Assembly (NCBI GenBank): GCA_016280445.1
Contig: JAEEGS010000046.1
Span: 1-46,046 of the forward strand
Direction: 5' to 3'
Length of the DNA: 46,046 nt
From: Bacteroidaceae bacterium
GTDB taxonomy: Bacteria > Bacteroidota > Bacteroidia > Bacteroidales > Bacteroidaceae
The translations under genes and the position numbers were made by a program. Under the pieces are notes generated by a model. The model saw nothing but the letters and a program-made list of their open reading frames with translations. It did no database searches and was not told where the DNA came from. Positions within the stretch are counted from its first letter, which is position 1. The number at the start of each line of letters is the position of its first letter. This document shows positions 34,066 to 42,042 of the stretch, piece by piece.

Positions 34066-34245
34066 CAACTAATTTCTGAATAGACCTTCGTGAAATCGGG
34101 AAAAATGAAGCGTGGGGATATATTTTATAGATTTTTCAGATATGGACACACGTAACTAAAGTACGCGTTGAACCTCCTCCACTTCCACTGCCGCATGTTA
34201 CTCTGTTGAAGAACCACCGACACGACACCTCCACTACCTCAAAAT

Positions 34246-34310
34246 CGGTGTGACTCACACCGAGGGGGTCGGTCTGACTCAGACCGAGGGTGGCGGTGTG
34301 ACTCACACCG
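34246..34310. repeat. Three 17-nt palindromes spaced exactly 24 nt
   Basis: CGGTGTGACTCACACCG at 34246 and 34294, and CGGTCTGACTCAGACCG at 34270. Each has a 7-bp stem and the loop ACT. The middle copy differs by a G-to-C and a C-to-G change that keep the pairing. Confidence 0.85.
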
Positions 34311-34444
34311 TTTCCGAGGCAGTGGAAGCATCGAAAAGGAAGCGGTGGAATAAAGCAAGGAGAGGAAACGCCACTCTTATCTGCATAGTTCTTTCATCAT
34401 GCCACATCTGTACCATACAGAAAACAACATTTTTCTCAAGAATA

Positions 34445-34476
34445 GTTGTTCGGTTCAAAAATCTTTTGTACTTTTG
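34445..34476 (+). promoter_or_regulatory. Orphan promoter-like site
   Basis: GTTG, about 20 bases, then TACTTTTG (34469-34476) resembles the Bacteroidetes promoter, but no reading frame follows. The predicted transcript would begin near GCCCAGATAGC (34488-34498), which looks like the 5' end of a tRNA, and then CACCCA/TGGGTG could form a hairpin (34500-34531). It may drive a small RNA or be what is left of a deleted tRNA gene. Confidence 0.35.
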
Positions 34477-34794
34477 CAACTGCATCTGCCCAGATAGCGC
34501 ACCCAATGGATGGGGCAATGCTGCTGGGTGGAGCACTACATATTAAAAGGCGTTGCTGACGCGAACAAACCGAATCATTGATGGTAATGCTCCAAATAAA
34601 TACCTTTCAAGCATTGAACTCAATCATGGTGTTAAGTCGGACAAATTAAATTAACACCTTGCCTCTCATCTGATTGATGTTGATGCCATTTGAAATGACA
34701 ACTTTGACATGTATTTTGCCAAAAGAAAAAATGTGCTTCTTGACCTAGTTACAGATTGAATACTATGAACAGGGAGGGTCGCTAAGGTTTCTAC

Positions 34795-34846
34795 AAAAAG
34801 AAAAAGAGCGTAACATCGTTGTTGATGTTACGCTCTTTTTCTTTTT
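34795..34846 (-). terminator. Terminator of the tRNA-Ser/Glu/Glu cluster
   Basis: A perfect 23-bp stem (34795-34817 with 34824-34846) and 6-base loop, with T-rich ends on the minus strand, ten bases after the last tRNA-Glu. Confidence 0.88.
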
Positions 34847-34855
34847 GATAGTTCG

Positions 34856-34927
34856 TAGCGCCTACGGGAATCGAACCCGTGTTCCATGCGTGAGAGGCAT
34901 GTGTCCTAGCCGCTAGACGAAAGCGCC
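34856..34927 (-). tRNA. tRNA-Glu (CTC), copy 2 in transcription order
   Basis: On the minus strand GGCGCTTTCGTCTAGCGG opens the gene; the anticodon loop CTCTCAC gives CTC between CATGC/GCATG stems; the T stem is ACGGG/CCCGT. It differs from the other copy mainly in that stem. CCA is not encoded. Confidence 0.93.
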
Positions 34928-34961
34928 CTATTCTCTTGGTTGATTCTTTGATTTCAGATTG

Positions 34962-35033
34962 TAGCGCCTACGAGAATCGAACTCGTGTTCCATGCGTGAG
35001 AGGCATGTGTCCTAGCCGCTAGACGAAAGCGCC
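34962..35033 (-). tRNA. tRNA-Glu (CTC), copy 1 in transcription order
   Basis: Same body and CTC anticodon as the other tRNA-Glu; the T stem is ACGAG/CTCGT, a paired change relative to it. Followed on the minus strand by a short spacer and the second copy. Confidence 0.93.
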
Positions 35034-35049
35034 TTTTCAGAAGTGGTTG

Positions 35050-35136
35050 CGGAAGGAGGGGGATTCGAACCCCCGGTACGGTAACCCGTACGTCAGTTTA
35101 GCAAACTGGTGGTTTCAGCCACTCACCCATCCTTCC
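35050..35136 (-). tRNA. tRNA-Ser (GCT)
   Basis: Acceptor GGAAGGA/TCCTTCC, anticodon GCT in CAGTTTGCTAAACTG, and the long variable arm typical of tRNA-Ser (GTACGG/CCGTAC). T arm GGGGGTTCGAATCCCCC. First gene of the cluster, read from 35213-35243. Confidence 0.95.
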
Positions 35137-35212
35137 TGAACCGTGTGTTCTGAACTGCTTTGACAACGCGTGTTTTTCCTTTGCTAAAGGCACCCCTTGT
35201 CAATTGCGAGTG

Positions 35213-35243
35213 CAAAGGTAGTACAAAATTTGAACACAGCAAA
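35213..35243 (-). promoter_or_regulatory. Promoter of the tRNA-Ser/Glu/Glu cluster
   Basis: On the minus strand TTTG (35240-35243), 19 bases, TACCTTTG (35213-35220): an exact consensus match, about 76 bases before the tRNA-Ser. Confidence 0.88.
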
Positions 35244-35301
35244 ATAAAAAAGGCTTTTTTTTCAACTTTCCAGAAAAAAAGCAACCATGTCCACTGAAAT
35301 A

Positions 35302-35721
35302 TCAGGGGTTGGCTGGATGGTCTTTCTTGCTGGTGGGCACATCCGTCATGTCACCCTTAATGAAAAGTCGGGTCATTTCTTCCTTACTGTTGGAGTACAC
35401 ACGGATGTTTTTATTGAACTTACCAGGCATCTTTCCCTGTCCGTTATAAGTGACAGATATTTCGCCTGATGCACCAGGGGCAATGAAGTCCTTCGGATAG
35501 TCGGCCACAGTGCAGCCACATGACACCTGAACAGAGGTGATGACCAATTTGGCATCTCCCACGTTTGTAAATTTGAACACGCACTTGCGCACGGGCGAAT
35601 CCATTGAAAATGTTCCCATATCAATGGTGGTCTTTTCAAACTTTATCTGAGCGTACTTTTGTGCCTGCGCACTGACAGCCAACGTCAAAACCGCTATCAG
35701 CATCAATAATTTTGTCTTCAT
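35302..35721 (-). CDS. DUF1573 exported protein
   Basis: A 139-residue periplasmic or surface protein. MKTKLLMLIAVLTLAVSAQAQ is a signal peptide and the mature part is one DUF1573 (Ig/ASH-like) domain: FEKTTIDMGTFSMDSPVRKCVFKF and the hallmark VSCGCTVADYPKDFIAPGASG, in which the SCGCT cysteines are characteristic. Such proteins are abundant in Bacteroidetes and of unknown function, perhaps structural or metal-binding. The reading frame is open much further upstream, but the signal peptide fixes the ATG at 35721. It is divergent from yidC with its own -7 box. Confidence 0.92.
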   Translation of the reverse strand: MKTKLLMLIAVLTLAVSAQAQKYAQIKFEKTTIDMGTFSMDSPVRKCVFKFTNVGDAKLVITSVQVSCGCTVADYPKDFIAPGASGEISVTYNGQGKMPGKFNKNIRVYSNSKEEMTRLFIKGDMTDVPTSKKDHPANP

Positions 35722-35749
35722 ATTGTCGTTTCTTTTTGTTAATTTGATG

Positions 35750-35757
35750 CAAAGATA
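35750..35757 (-). promoter_or_regulatory. Promoter -7 box for the DUF1573 gene
   Basis: TATCTTTG on the minus strand, 28 bases upstream of the ATG. Confidence 0.55.
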
Positions 35758-35801
35758 ATGAATAATTGTCCATTCCTCCATCCCGTTTCCGAAAAATTCA
35801 C

Positions 35802-35809
35802 TATCTTTG
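35802..35809 (+). promoter_or_regulatory. Promoter -7 box for yidC
   Basis: TATCTTTG on the plus strand, 50 bases before the ATG at 35860; only 44 bases separate it from the divergent box of the DUF1573 gene. Confidence 0.55.
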
Positions 35810-35859
35810 CACGATTTTTTGTATCTTTTAAGAATTAAAACAAAACGATAAGATAAAAA

Positions 35860-37749
35860 ATGAACAAAAACACACTCACAGCGTTCATCCTGATGGCGGT
35901 GGTCGTTTTCGGCTTTATGGCCTATGAAAACTATGCGCGCCGCACTCAGATGGAAGAACAGGCGGTGCTGGATTCCATTGCCCAAGTAGAGGCACAGAAG
36001 CAGTTGAAGGCACAGCAGAAAGAACTGAAGCAGAAGGCGGAAGAAGCTGCCGACACGCTCAATCCCCTCTTTGAGGCACGAAAAGGTGAAGCCAGCGCTA
36101 TCGTCATCGAAAACGAACTGCTCAAGGTGACACTCACCACGAAAGGTGGCCAGTTGCAGAAAGTGGAACTGAAGGACAGCACCTACAAAAGCCGCCAGGG
36201 AGGAAATGTCGTTCTCTTCGACGGGAAAGACCAAAACATGAAATTCATGGTGGATGGCAAGACCGCCAACATCGTAACAGACGAACTCTTCTTCACACCG
36301 ACCGAAGTTTCCAAGACAGGTGCAACCATGCATCTGGCTGTGGGAGGCGGCTCGTTCGACATCGTCTATTCGCTCAAGCCTAATGCTTACATGCTCGACA
36401 TGGATGTGAAGGCTACAGGGCTGGAGGGTTTCTTCCCTTCGAAGACCAACTCGATGCAGATTGAGTGGACGGAAAACATGAAGCAGCAGGAGAAGGGTTA
36501 TGACTTCGAAACACGCTACTCCACTGTGACCTACCGCGATGTGGATGGCGACACGCACGAACTCTCCGTCAGTGGTGGAGATGAAGAGGAAGACGAATTT
36601 GAAGAAAAACTCAAATGGATTACCTATAAGACCCAATTTTTCAGTCAGATACTTATCGCAGAACAACCCGTTACGGCCAGCAAGATGTCGTCGAAGCAAC
36701 TGGAGAATGGTTCTGGCTACTTGAAAACTTACAAGACGGCATTTGAGGCTGATTTCGACCCGAAGGGTGTAAAACCCACCAGTTTCCATCTCTACCTTGG
36801 TCCCAACAAGTTCTCCACTTTGAAGGAGAATGAGGAATTGCTGGCATCGGGTGACGACCTTGACCTCCAGTCACTGGTTTATATGGGTTGGCCCGTCATC
36901 AAATGGATTAACCGTTTCGTTTTCCTCTATGCGTTCGACTTCCTCACGAGTTTGGGTTTGAACATGGGCATTGTGCTCGTGCTGCTCACTCTCATCGTGA
37001 AGTTCCTCGTGTTCCCACTGATGAAGAAGTCCTACATTGCATCGGCCAACATGCGCGTGCTGCGTCCGAAAATGGATGAAATCAACGCCAAGTATCCCAA
37101 GAAAGAGGATGCCATGCTGAAACAGCAGGAGGTGATGAAGCTTTATAGCGAGTACGGCGTCAGCCCCATGGGTGGCTGTCTGCCGATGATTATTCAGATG
37201 CCTATCTGGATTGCCCTTTTCAACTTCATCCCCAACTACATCGAGATGCGTGGCCAGTCGTTCCTTTGGGCGGATGACCTCTCCACCTACGACGACATCA
37301 TCAACTGGGGCTTCAACATCTGGGGCATTGGCGACCATCTGTCACTTTTCTGCATCCTCTGGTGCGTGTCCACCGTGTTCAACTCCATCATCACCCAGCG
37401 TCAGCAGCAGTATGCCATGACCGACGAGCAGCAGCAACAGATGAGCATGATGAAGTGGATGACCTATCTCATGCCTGTCATCTTCTTCTTCTCGTTCAAC
37501 AGCTACAGCGCAGGTCTGAACTGGTACTACTTCATCTCCGGTCTGGTGAGCATCATCATGATGTGGTTCCTCCGCAAGACCACCGACGATGCCGAATTGC
37601 TCCGCAAACTGGAGAAGCGTCATGCTGAGCGCAAGGCCAATGCCGGCGACAAGAAGAAGACCTCCAGCATCATGGGACGTCTGCAGGCCATGCAGGAGAA
37701 GCAGTTGGAAATTCTCAAGCAACAGCAAGAAAGAAACAATAAGAGATAA
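35860..37749 (+). CDS. yidC: Membrane protein insertase YidC
   Basis: Inserts and folds inner-membrane proteins, alone or with SecYEG. The product has 629 residues, with the Gram-negative layout: an N-terminal membrane helix (LTAFILMAVVVFGFMAYENYA), a large periplasmic beta domain (about 60-345), then the conserved five-helix Oxa1 core. Core landmarks are IVLVLLTLIVKFLVFPLMKKS, the hydrophilic-groove region, and PMGGCLPMIIQMPIWIALF; the C-terminal tail is basic and Gln-rich (MQEKQLEILKQQQERNNKR), as expected for ribosome contact. A periplasmic loop unusually rich in Glu/Asp (GGDEEEDEFEEKL, near residue 244) is present. The peptide transporter gene follows by 45 bases and may share the transcript. 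Confidence 0.97.
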   Translation: MNKNTLTAFILMAVVVFGFMAYENYARRTQMEEQAVLDSIAQVEAQKQLKAQQKELKQKAEEAADTLNPLFEARKGEASAIVIENELLKVTLTTKGGQLQKVELKDSTYKSRQGGNVVLFDGKDQNMKFMVDGKTANIVTDELFFTPTEVSKTGATMHLAVGGGSFDIVYSLKPNAYMLDMDVKATGLEGFFPSKTNSMQIEWTENMKQQEKGYDFETRYSTVTYRDVDGDTHELSVSGGDEEEDEFEEKLKWITYKTQFFSQILIAEQPVTASKMSSKQLENGSGYLKTYKTAFEADFDPKGVKPTSFHLYLGPNKFSTLKENEELLASGDDLDLQSLVYMGWPVIKWINRFVFLYAFDFLTSLGLNMGIVLVLLTLIVKFLVFPLMKKSYIASANMRVLRPKMDEINAKYPKKEDAMLKQQEVMKLYSEYGVSPMGGCLPMIIQMPIWIALFNFIPNYIEMRGQSFLWADDLSTYDDIINWGFNIWGIGDHLSLFCILWCVSTVFNSIITQRQQQYAMTDEQQQQMSMMKWMTYLMPVIFFFSFNSYSAGLNWYYFISGLVSIIMMWFLRKTTDDAELLRKLEKRHAERKANAGDKKKTSSIMGRLQAMQEKQLEILKQQQERNNKR

Positions 37750-37794
37750 CAATTTTAACCCTAAAAAGACCCCACAAAACAATCACAATCTACT

Positions 37795-39417
37795 ATGGAA
37801 CAAAAAGGACATCCTAAAGGCCTCTACCTGCTCTTTGTGACAGAAATGGCCGAGCGTTTCAGCTACTACGGCATGCGCGCACTATTCGTGCTCTATCTCG
37901 TGGCAGCATTCTTCAACGAGGGCAACGCCTCTCAACTCTATGGCTCATACACGGGATTGGTCTATCTCACCCCCCTGTTGGGCGGCTACATTGCCGACCG
38001 CTACTGGGGCAACCGTCGCAGCATCATTGCCGGCGGACTGATGATGGCCGTTGGACAGTTCCTCATGTTCCTCAGCGCCTGCTTTGTGCAGCAGAGCATC
38101 TTCACCGACCCGACCCAGGGCGGCAGCATTGATGCGTCGGTAGACAACACCCTGGCACTCACGCTGATGTTCTGCGGATTGGGAGCCCTCATCTTCGGCA
38201 ACGGATTCTTCAAACCCAACATCTCCACTATGGTGGGCGACCTCTACACCAAGGAGGACAAGCGCCGCGACGCAGCTTTCACCATTTTCTATATGGGCAT
38301 CAACGTGGGCGCCACCATCGCTCCGTTCGTGTGCGGCACACTGGGTGAAGGCTCGTGGAACAATCTGGCACCCTTCAAGTGGGGCTTCCTTTGTGCCTGC
38401 ATCGCCATGCTGCTCTCTGTGGCTGTGTTCTGGATTCTGAAGAATAAGTATCTGGTCACTCCCGACGGCAAGGGCATCGGTCTGCCACCCAAGGAGAGTG
38501 AGTTGCGTGCCGAGAAGGATGCAGCCGAGGCTGCTGCCCTGAAGGCGGAGGCTGCCACACAACCCGCCCGCAAGAACTCACCCCTGCGCCTGTGGGGTTG
38601 CCTTGTCGGTGCCGTTGTGCTGTTCGTGCTGTTTGTGCAGGGTGCCGAATCGTTCAACGACTACATCTCAGGTGCCATCTATGCAATCTCCATCGCACTG
38701 CCAGTGTTCATCATCACCGACCGCACGCTGACCAAGACCGAGAAAATGCATATCGGTGTCATCTACATCATTGCCCTGTTCGTCATCTTCTTCTGGTCAG
38801 CTTTCGAACAGGCAGGTTCATCGCTCACATTGTTTGCCGACCGTCAAGTGGACCGCAACATCGGTTCGTTCGAAGTGAAGACCACATGGTTCCAGTCGGT
38901 CAATGCCCTCTGCGTGGTGGTTTTCGCCCCTATCATGGCAGGACTCTGGCAGTTCCTCGGCAAGCGGAACTGGGAGCCTGATTCGCCTGTGAAGCAGGCC
39001 ATCGGTCTTTTGCTTCTGGCCGTTGGCTATCTGGTGATTGCATTTGCCACCAAAGACCTCTCACCTGGCATCAAAGTGTCGATGTTCTGGTTGCTCGCAC
39101 TCTACCTCCTCCACACACTCGGCGAACTTTCGTTGTCACCCATCGGCCTTTCGATGGTGACCAAGCTCTCTCCTGCCCATCTGGCCTCATTGCTTATGGG
39201 CGTGTGGTTCATGTCGAACGCGGCTTCCAACATTCTCGCCGGCAAGTTGGCTGCTCTCCTGCCTGTGGAGGGTCAACCCGCCCACTCATTCCTGGGCTTC
39301 GAGATTGCCACGCTCGACCAGTTCTTCATGCTGTTTGCCATCATGTCGGGTGTGGCGGCAGTGCTTCTTTTCGCACTCTGCCCGTTATTGAAGAAAATGA
39401 TGAAAGGAGTGAAATAA
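37795..39417 (+). CDS. POT/PTR-family proton-dependent oligopeptide transporter
   Basis: An inner-membrane symporter of 540 residues that takes up di- and tripeptides with protons. The family signature is complete at the N-terminus: TEMAERFSYYGMRALFVLYL contains the E-x-x-E-R-F-like motif for proton coupling, followed by GGYIADRYWGNRRSI and, near residue 140, FFKPNISTMVGDLY, the PTR2 signature region. About 14 helices can be traced, with a cytoplasmic loop rich in Ala, Glu and Lys at about 235-260 (EAAALKAEAATQPARKN). Together with the exported proteases in this window it fits growth on peptides. A strong terminator follows. Confidence 0.94.
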   Translation: MEQKGHPKGLYLLFVTEMAERFSYYGMRALFVLYLVAAFFNEGNASQLYGSYTGLVYLTPLLGGYIADRYWGNRRSIIAGGLMMAVGQFLMFLSACFVQQSIFTDPTQGGSIDASVDNTLALTLMFCGLGALIFGNGFFKPNISTMVGDLYTKEDKRRDAAFTIFYMGINVGATIAPFVCGTLGEGSWNNLAPFKWGFLCACIAMLLSVAVFWILKNKYLVTPDGKGIGLPPKESELRAEKDAAEAAALKAEAATQPARKNSPLRLWGCLVGAVVLFVLFVQGAESFNDYISGAIYAISIALPVFIITDRTLTKTEKMHIGVIYIIALFVIFFWSAFEQAGSSLTLFADRQVDRNIGSFEVKTTWFQSVNALCVVVFAPIMAGLWQFLGKRNWEPDSPVKQAIGLLLLAVGYLVIAFATKDLSPGIKVSMFWLLALYLLHTLGELSLSPIGLSMVTKLSPAHLASLLMGVWFMSNAASNILAGKLAALLPVEGQPAHSFLGFEIATLDQFFMLFAIMSGVAAVLLFALCPLLKKMMKGVK

Positions 39418-39441
39418 TTCGAGCCTCAAAAACTTTCTTTT

Positions 39442-39496
39442 ATCGCTAAAGATGTTCCTTCTTCACACAAAAGGACATTTTTAGCGATTATTTTTT
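39442..39496 (+). terminator. Terminator after the peptide transporter
   Basis: ATCGCTAAAGATGTTCCTT pairs with AAGGACATTTTTAGCGAT around a short loop and is followed by TATTTTTT. The T-run overlaps the -33 element of the next promoter. Confidence 0.85.
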
Positions 39497-39524
39497 GTGG
39501 TTTCTTTCATTTCGATTACCTTTG
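39494..39524 (+). promoter_or_regulatory. Promoter of the secreted protein/C11 protease pair
   Basis: TTTG (39494-39497), 19-base spacer, TACCTTTG (39517-39524), an exact match, 36 bases before the ATG. The TTTG is the end of the preceding terminator's T-run. Confidence 0.88.
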
Positions 39525-39560
39525 CCCAACAATTTCGACACTCACCTAAAACTTGACATC

Positions 39561-40418
39561 ATGAAAAAGATACTCTTTGCCGTCATTGCGATGGTCACAT
39601 TGTGCCCTTGCATTCATGCCCAGAAGAAACTCTCAGGGGAAGAAATGGAAAAAATCGCCAATTTGATGGAGACAGATTGGCATTTCACCTCTACGTACAT
39701 TCTTTGGCTGGAGGATGAGAACAGACTCAACCACTATCTCAGCACACTCGAAGGTCGCTGTATTGACGACATCTCGTCGGTGCTGGAAATGTCGGAGGAA
39801 TGGTACAAGAACAACCAGCGCGTTCTCCAACTGGAAAGTCAAATCTACACAAAGCCTGGCACGAAGAAGTCGGAAGCAAATCTCGCCCGCTACTTCAAGG
39901 ACACAGAGAAGGCCAAGAAACTCTTTGCCCAAGCCCATGTGAATGAGCAGATGTACAACCGTCTCGTGCTGCAGAGCACCGCCGTCATCAAGCGGAAGCA
40001 GAAGGAAGTCTTTACTGTACCGCAGGGCGCACTCACCTATTTCTATTTCCGTCAAGGAGGCGGCATGGTGCATCGTCCCCCACTGCAATCCACACTGGAG
40101 AGGCAGAAGGACGGCACTTACACGGTGGAACTCGACACCAAGGACTTCGAGCGGCTCGACACTATCACTCTCACGCAGGCACAAGTGGACACCATCCGTC
40201 AGATGCTCATCGATGGAGAAGTGTACAAGATGCCTCTCTACCACGACGAGCCAGTCTTGCTGCTCGACGCGCCATCCTCGTCTGTGTCCGTCAAATTCAC
40301 CGACGCTTCCTTCCATTGCAATGCCTACCCGCCCATGAAATGGGGAGGAGCGAAAATTTGGGATGTGTATCGCTATCTGAAGGGATTGCAACCCAAAGAC
40401 GAAGAAACAGAGAAATAG
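39561..40418 (+). CDS. Secreted protein of unknown function
   Basis: I do not recognise a family. The product has 285 residues with a signal peptide (MKKILFAVIAMVTLCPCIHAQ). Residues 25-150 are largely helical and charged (SGEEMEKIANLMETDWHF, LEMSEEWYKNNQRVLQLE); the C-terminal 130 residues look mixed alpha/beta (FYFRQGGGMVHRPPLQSTLE, LDAPSSSVSVKFTDASFHC). The start was moved to the ATG at 39561, because a longer frame from 39495 would run through the promoter and lacks a signal. It is followed 29 bases later by a clostripain-like lipoprotein with no terminator between, so both form one unit and may be a protease and its partner. Confidence 0.8.
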   Translation: MKKILFAVIAMVTLCPCIHAQKKLSGEEMEKIANLMETDWHFTSTYILWLEDENRLNHYLSTLEGRCIDDISSVLEMSEEWYKNNQRVLQLESQIYTKPGTKKSEANLARYFKDTEKAKKLFAQAHVNEQMYNRLVLQSTAVIKRKQKEVFTVPQGALTYFYFRQGGGMVHRPPLQSTLERQKDGTYTVELDTKDFERLDTITLTQAQVDTIRQMLIDGEVYKMPLYHDEPVLLLDAPSSSVSVKFTDASFHCNAYPPMKWGGAKIWDVYRYLKGLQPKDEETEK

Positions 40419-40447
40419 CATAACAGCCTGACAATTGTATTCTTAAT

Positions 40448-41824
40448 ATGAAAAAGAACTTCGCAAAAATTTGGTTGCTGCTGCCCCTGATGCTGTTGGG
40501 TGGCATCTTTACCGCATGTTCCAACGACGATGACGAAACATCCTCAGGAGGAGAAGAGGACAATAAAATGCGCCGCACCGTACTTCTCTACTTGATATCG
40601 GAAAATAACCTCAACGATGCAGCCAACTACGACATCAAGGAAATTCTCTATGCTTCACAGGCGGGAAACATTCCGGAAGACTGCAATGTTATTGTCTACA
40701 ACGACGGAGTGGGCAAGCCCAGCATCACGCTCTATAACAAAAAGGAATCGAAAGTTCTCAAGCAATGGAAGAAAGAGCAGAACAGCGCTGACTCCACCGT
40801 GGTGCTCCAAGTGCTGCGCGAGATGGTGAACTATGCCCCAGCCAAGCACTACTCCCTCGTGCTCTGGTCGCATGGCGACGGATGGTCACCCAACGAGGAG
40901 ACCGTGGAGAAACAGAAATCTGAACTGGGTGATGAATTTCTGTTGAAAATAATGCAAGAGATCAACAACAGCAGACGTTCCTTTGGCTATGACAACGAGC
41001 AGAACGATGACAGCGATGCTACATCGGGCGGTGAGATGAACATTTCATCCGTGAAATGGGTGCTCGAAAAACTGGACGTTCATCTTGACTACCTCCTCTG
41101 GGATGCCTGCGACATGCAAACCATTGAAGTGGCCTACGAACTGCGCAAGCAGGCTGACTGGATTATCGGTTCGCCCACCGAGGCCTCTGCCTATGGAGCA
41201 CCTTACGTCACAGCAGCCAAGGCCTTATGCGATGCCGACATCGAGGGCATCCTGAAAGCCTACAAGAATTTCTATTCACAGCAGGCAAGTGTGTCCCTTT
41301 TCCCCTTCTCTGCCGTGAAGACCAGTGAACTGCAAGCACTGGCCAATGCCACAGCACCCCTCATCGTCAAATACTTCTCCGGCACCATGCCCGAAGGAGA
41401 GAAAGATGCGCAGGTGTATTCCAACAGAGACCTCATCATGGAAGCTGACCAAGAAGGATATTTCTACATTCTCGGCCCTATCCGCTACGACATGGGCAGC
41501 CTCATGCACAAAGTGCTCACACCCGAAGAGTACGCCCAGTGGCGACCCCTGCTCGACAAGGCTGTGCCTTACAAACTTACACCCTCCGAGAGCTGGAACT
41601 TGAGCAACGAACCTATCACCTACTACAACACCCTCCAAGACCCTGACCACTACAGTGGCATCGCCATGAACGTGCCACAGCGACGATACGATTACTATCT
41701 GTTCGACGACACCAGTTACTGCTATTTCGGATGGAACACCTACTTCAAGAGAGCCTTCAGTTGGTGGACAGCAGGCGGATGGGCTGACACCGGATTGGAC
41801 GAAACCGACATCTTCGCCATCTGA
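40448..41824 (+). CDS. Clostripain-family (C11) cysteine protease, lipoprotein (second)
   Basis: A 458-residue envelope-anchored C11 peptidase. The lipoprotein signal ends in GGIFTAC with Cys at about residue 24, followed by an acidic Ser/Gly/Glu linker. The catalytic dyad is His142 in LVLWSHGDGW and Cys221 in LLWDACDMQTIE; VLLYLISENNLND marks the first strand of the caspase-like fold. It is clearly related to the C11 gene at 12528, but the two are diverged throughout, so this is an old paralogy. An acidic insert with EQNDDSDATSGGE (about residues 183-197) lies between the two catalytic residues, where C11 enzymes often carry a self-processing site; no obvious Arg/Lys site can be named. The C-terminus (WTAGGWADTGLDETDIFAI) is unassigned. 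Confidence 0.9.
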   Translation: MKKNFAKIWLLLPLMLLGGIFTACSNDDDETSSGGEEDNKMRRTVLLYLISENNLNDAANYDIKEILYASQAGNIPEDCNVIVYNDGVGKPSITLYNKKESKVLKQWKKEQNSADSTVVLQVLREMVNYAPAKHYSLVLWSHGDGWSPNEETVEKQKSELGDEFLLKIMQEINNSRRSFGYDNEQNDDSDATSGGEMNISSVKWVLEKLDVHLDYLLWDACDMQTIEVAYELRKQADWIIGSPTEASAYGAPYVTAAKALCDADIEGILKAYKNFYSQQASVSLFPFSAVKTSELQALANATAPLIVKYFSGTMPEGEKDAQVYSNRDLIMEADQEGYFYILGPIRYDMGSLMHKVLTPEEYAQWRPLLDKAVPYKLTPSESWNLSNEPITYYNTLQDPDHYSGIAMNVPQRRYDYYLFDDTSYCYFGWNTYFKRAFSWWTAGGWADTGLDETDIFAI

Positions 41825-41874
41825 TATCGCGTCAATACCACATGGAACACTATAACTAACTCAAACCAATATGA

Positions 41875-41902
41875 AAAGAGAGAGGCCGAAACCTCTCTCT
41901 TT
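41875..41902 (+). terminator. Hairpin after the second C11 gene
   Basis: AAAGAGAGAGG pairs with CCTCTCTCTTT around CCGAAA, an 11-bp stem with the T's inside the right arm. It is followed at 41942 by the dispersed palindrome. Confidence 0.65.
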
Positions 41903-41941
41903 CTGTCTTGGCACCCCTTCCAGTGCCTCTCTGAGCTCACT

Positions 41942-41992
41942 GTCGTAAAGCTCACGAGCCTTACGTCGTTACCCTCGTGAGCTTTACGACGT
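41942..41992. repeat. Dispersed REP-like palindrome, copy 2
   Basis: Arms GTCGTAAAGCTCACGAG (41942-41958) and CTCGTGAGCTTTACGAC (41974-41990) are perfectly complementary over 17 bp around a 15-base loop; 41947-41992 equals 9859-9904. It lies between two convergent genes. Confidence 0.88.
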
Positions 41993-42042
41993 ACAACTTT
42001 CACACACATGTCCACATCGGCAAACTGCTCTCAAGGCCTCCT

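Larger units (their letters stand above)
34066..34794. other. Intergenic region without a convincing protein gene
   Basis: About 730 bases. It contains three evenly spaced palindromes (34246-34310), a promoter-like pair (34445-34476) followed by a stretch that looks like the first bases of a tRNA, and otherwise AT-rich sequence with stops in all frames. No transposase remnant could be identified with confidence. Confidence 0.7.

Noticed and set aside
34246-34310. CRISPR-like array
   Set aside because: The repeats are 17 bases with 7-base spacers, only three units; no cas gene is present.
34250-34546. 98-residue frame starting in the palindromes
   Set aside because: It is made of the palindrome repeats and then cysteine-rich random sequence, with no conserved look and no promoter.
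35722-36789. Long upstream extension of the DUF1573 frame (total 495 residues)
   Set aside because: The real protein starts with a signal peptide at 35721. The rest is antisense to yidC.
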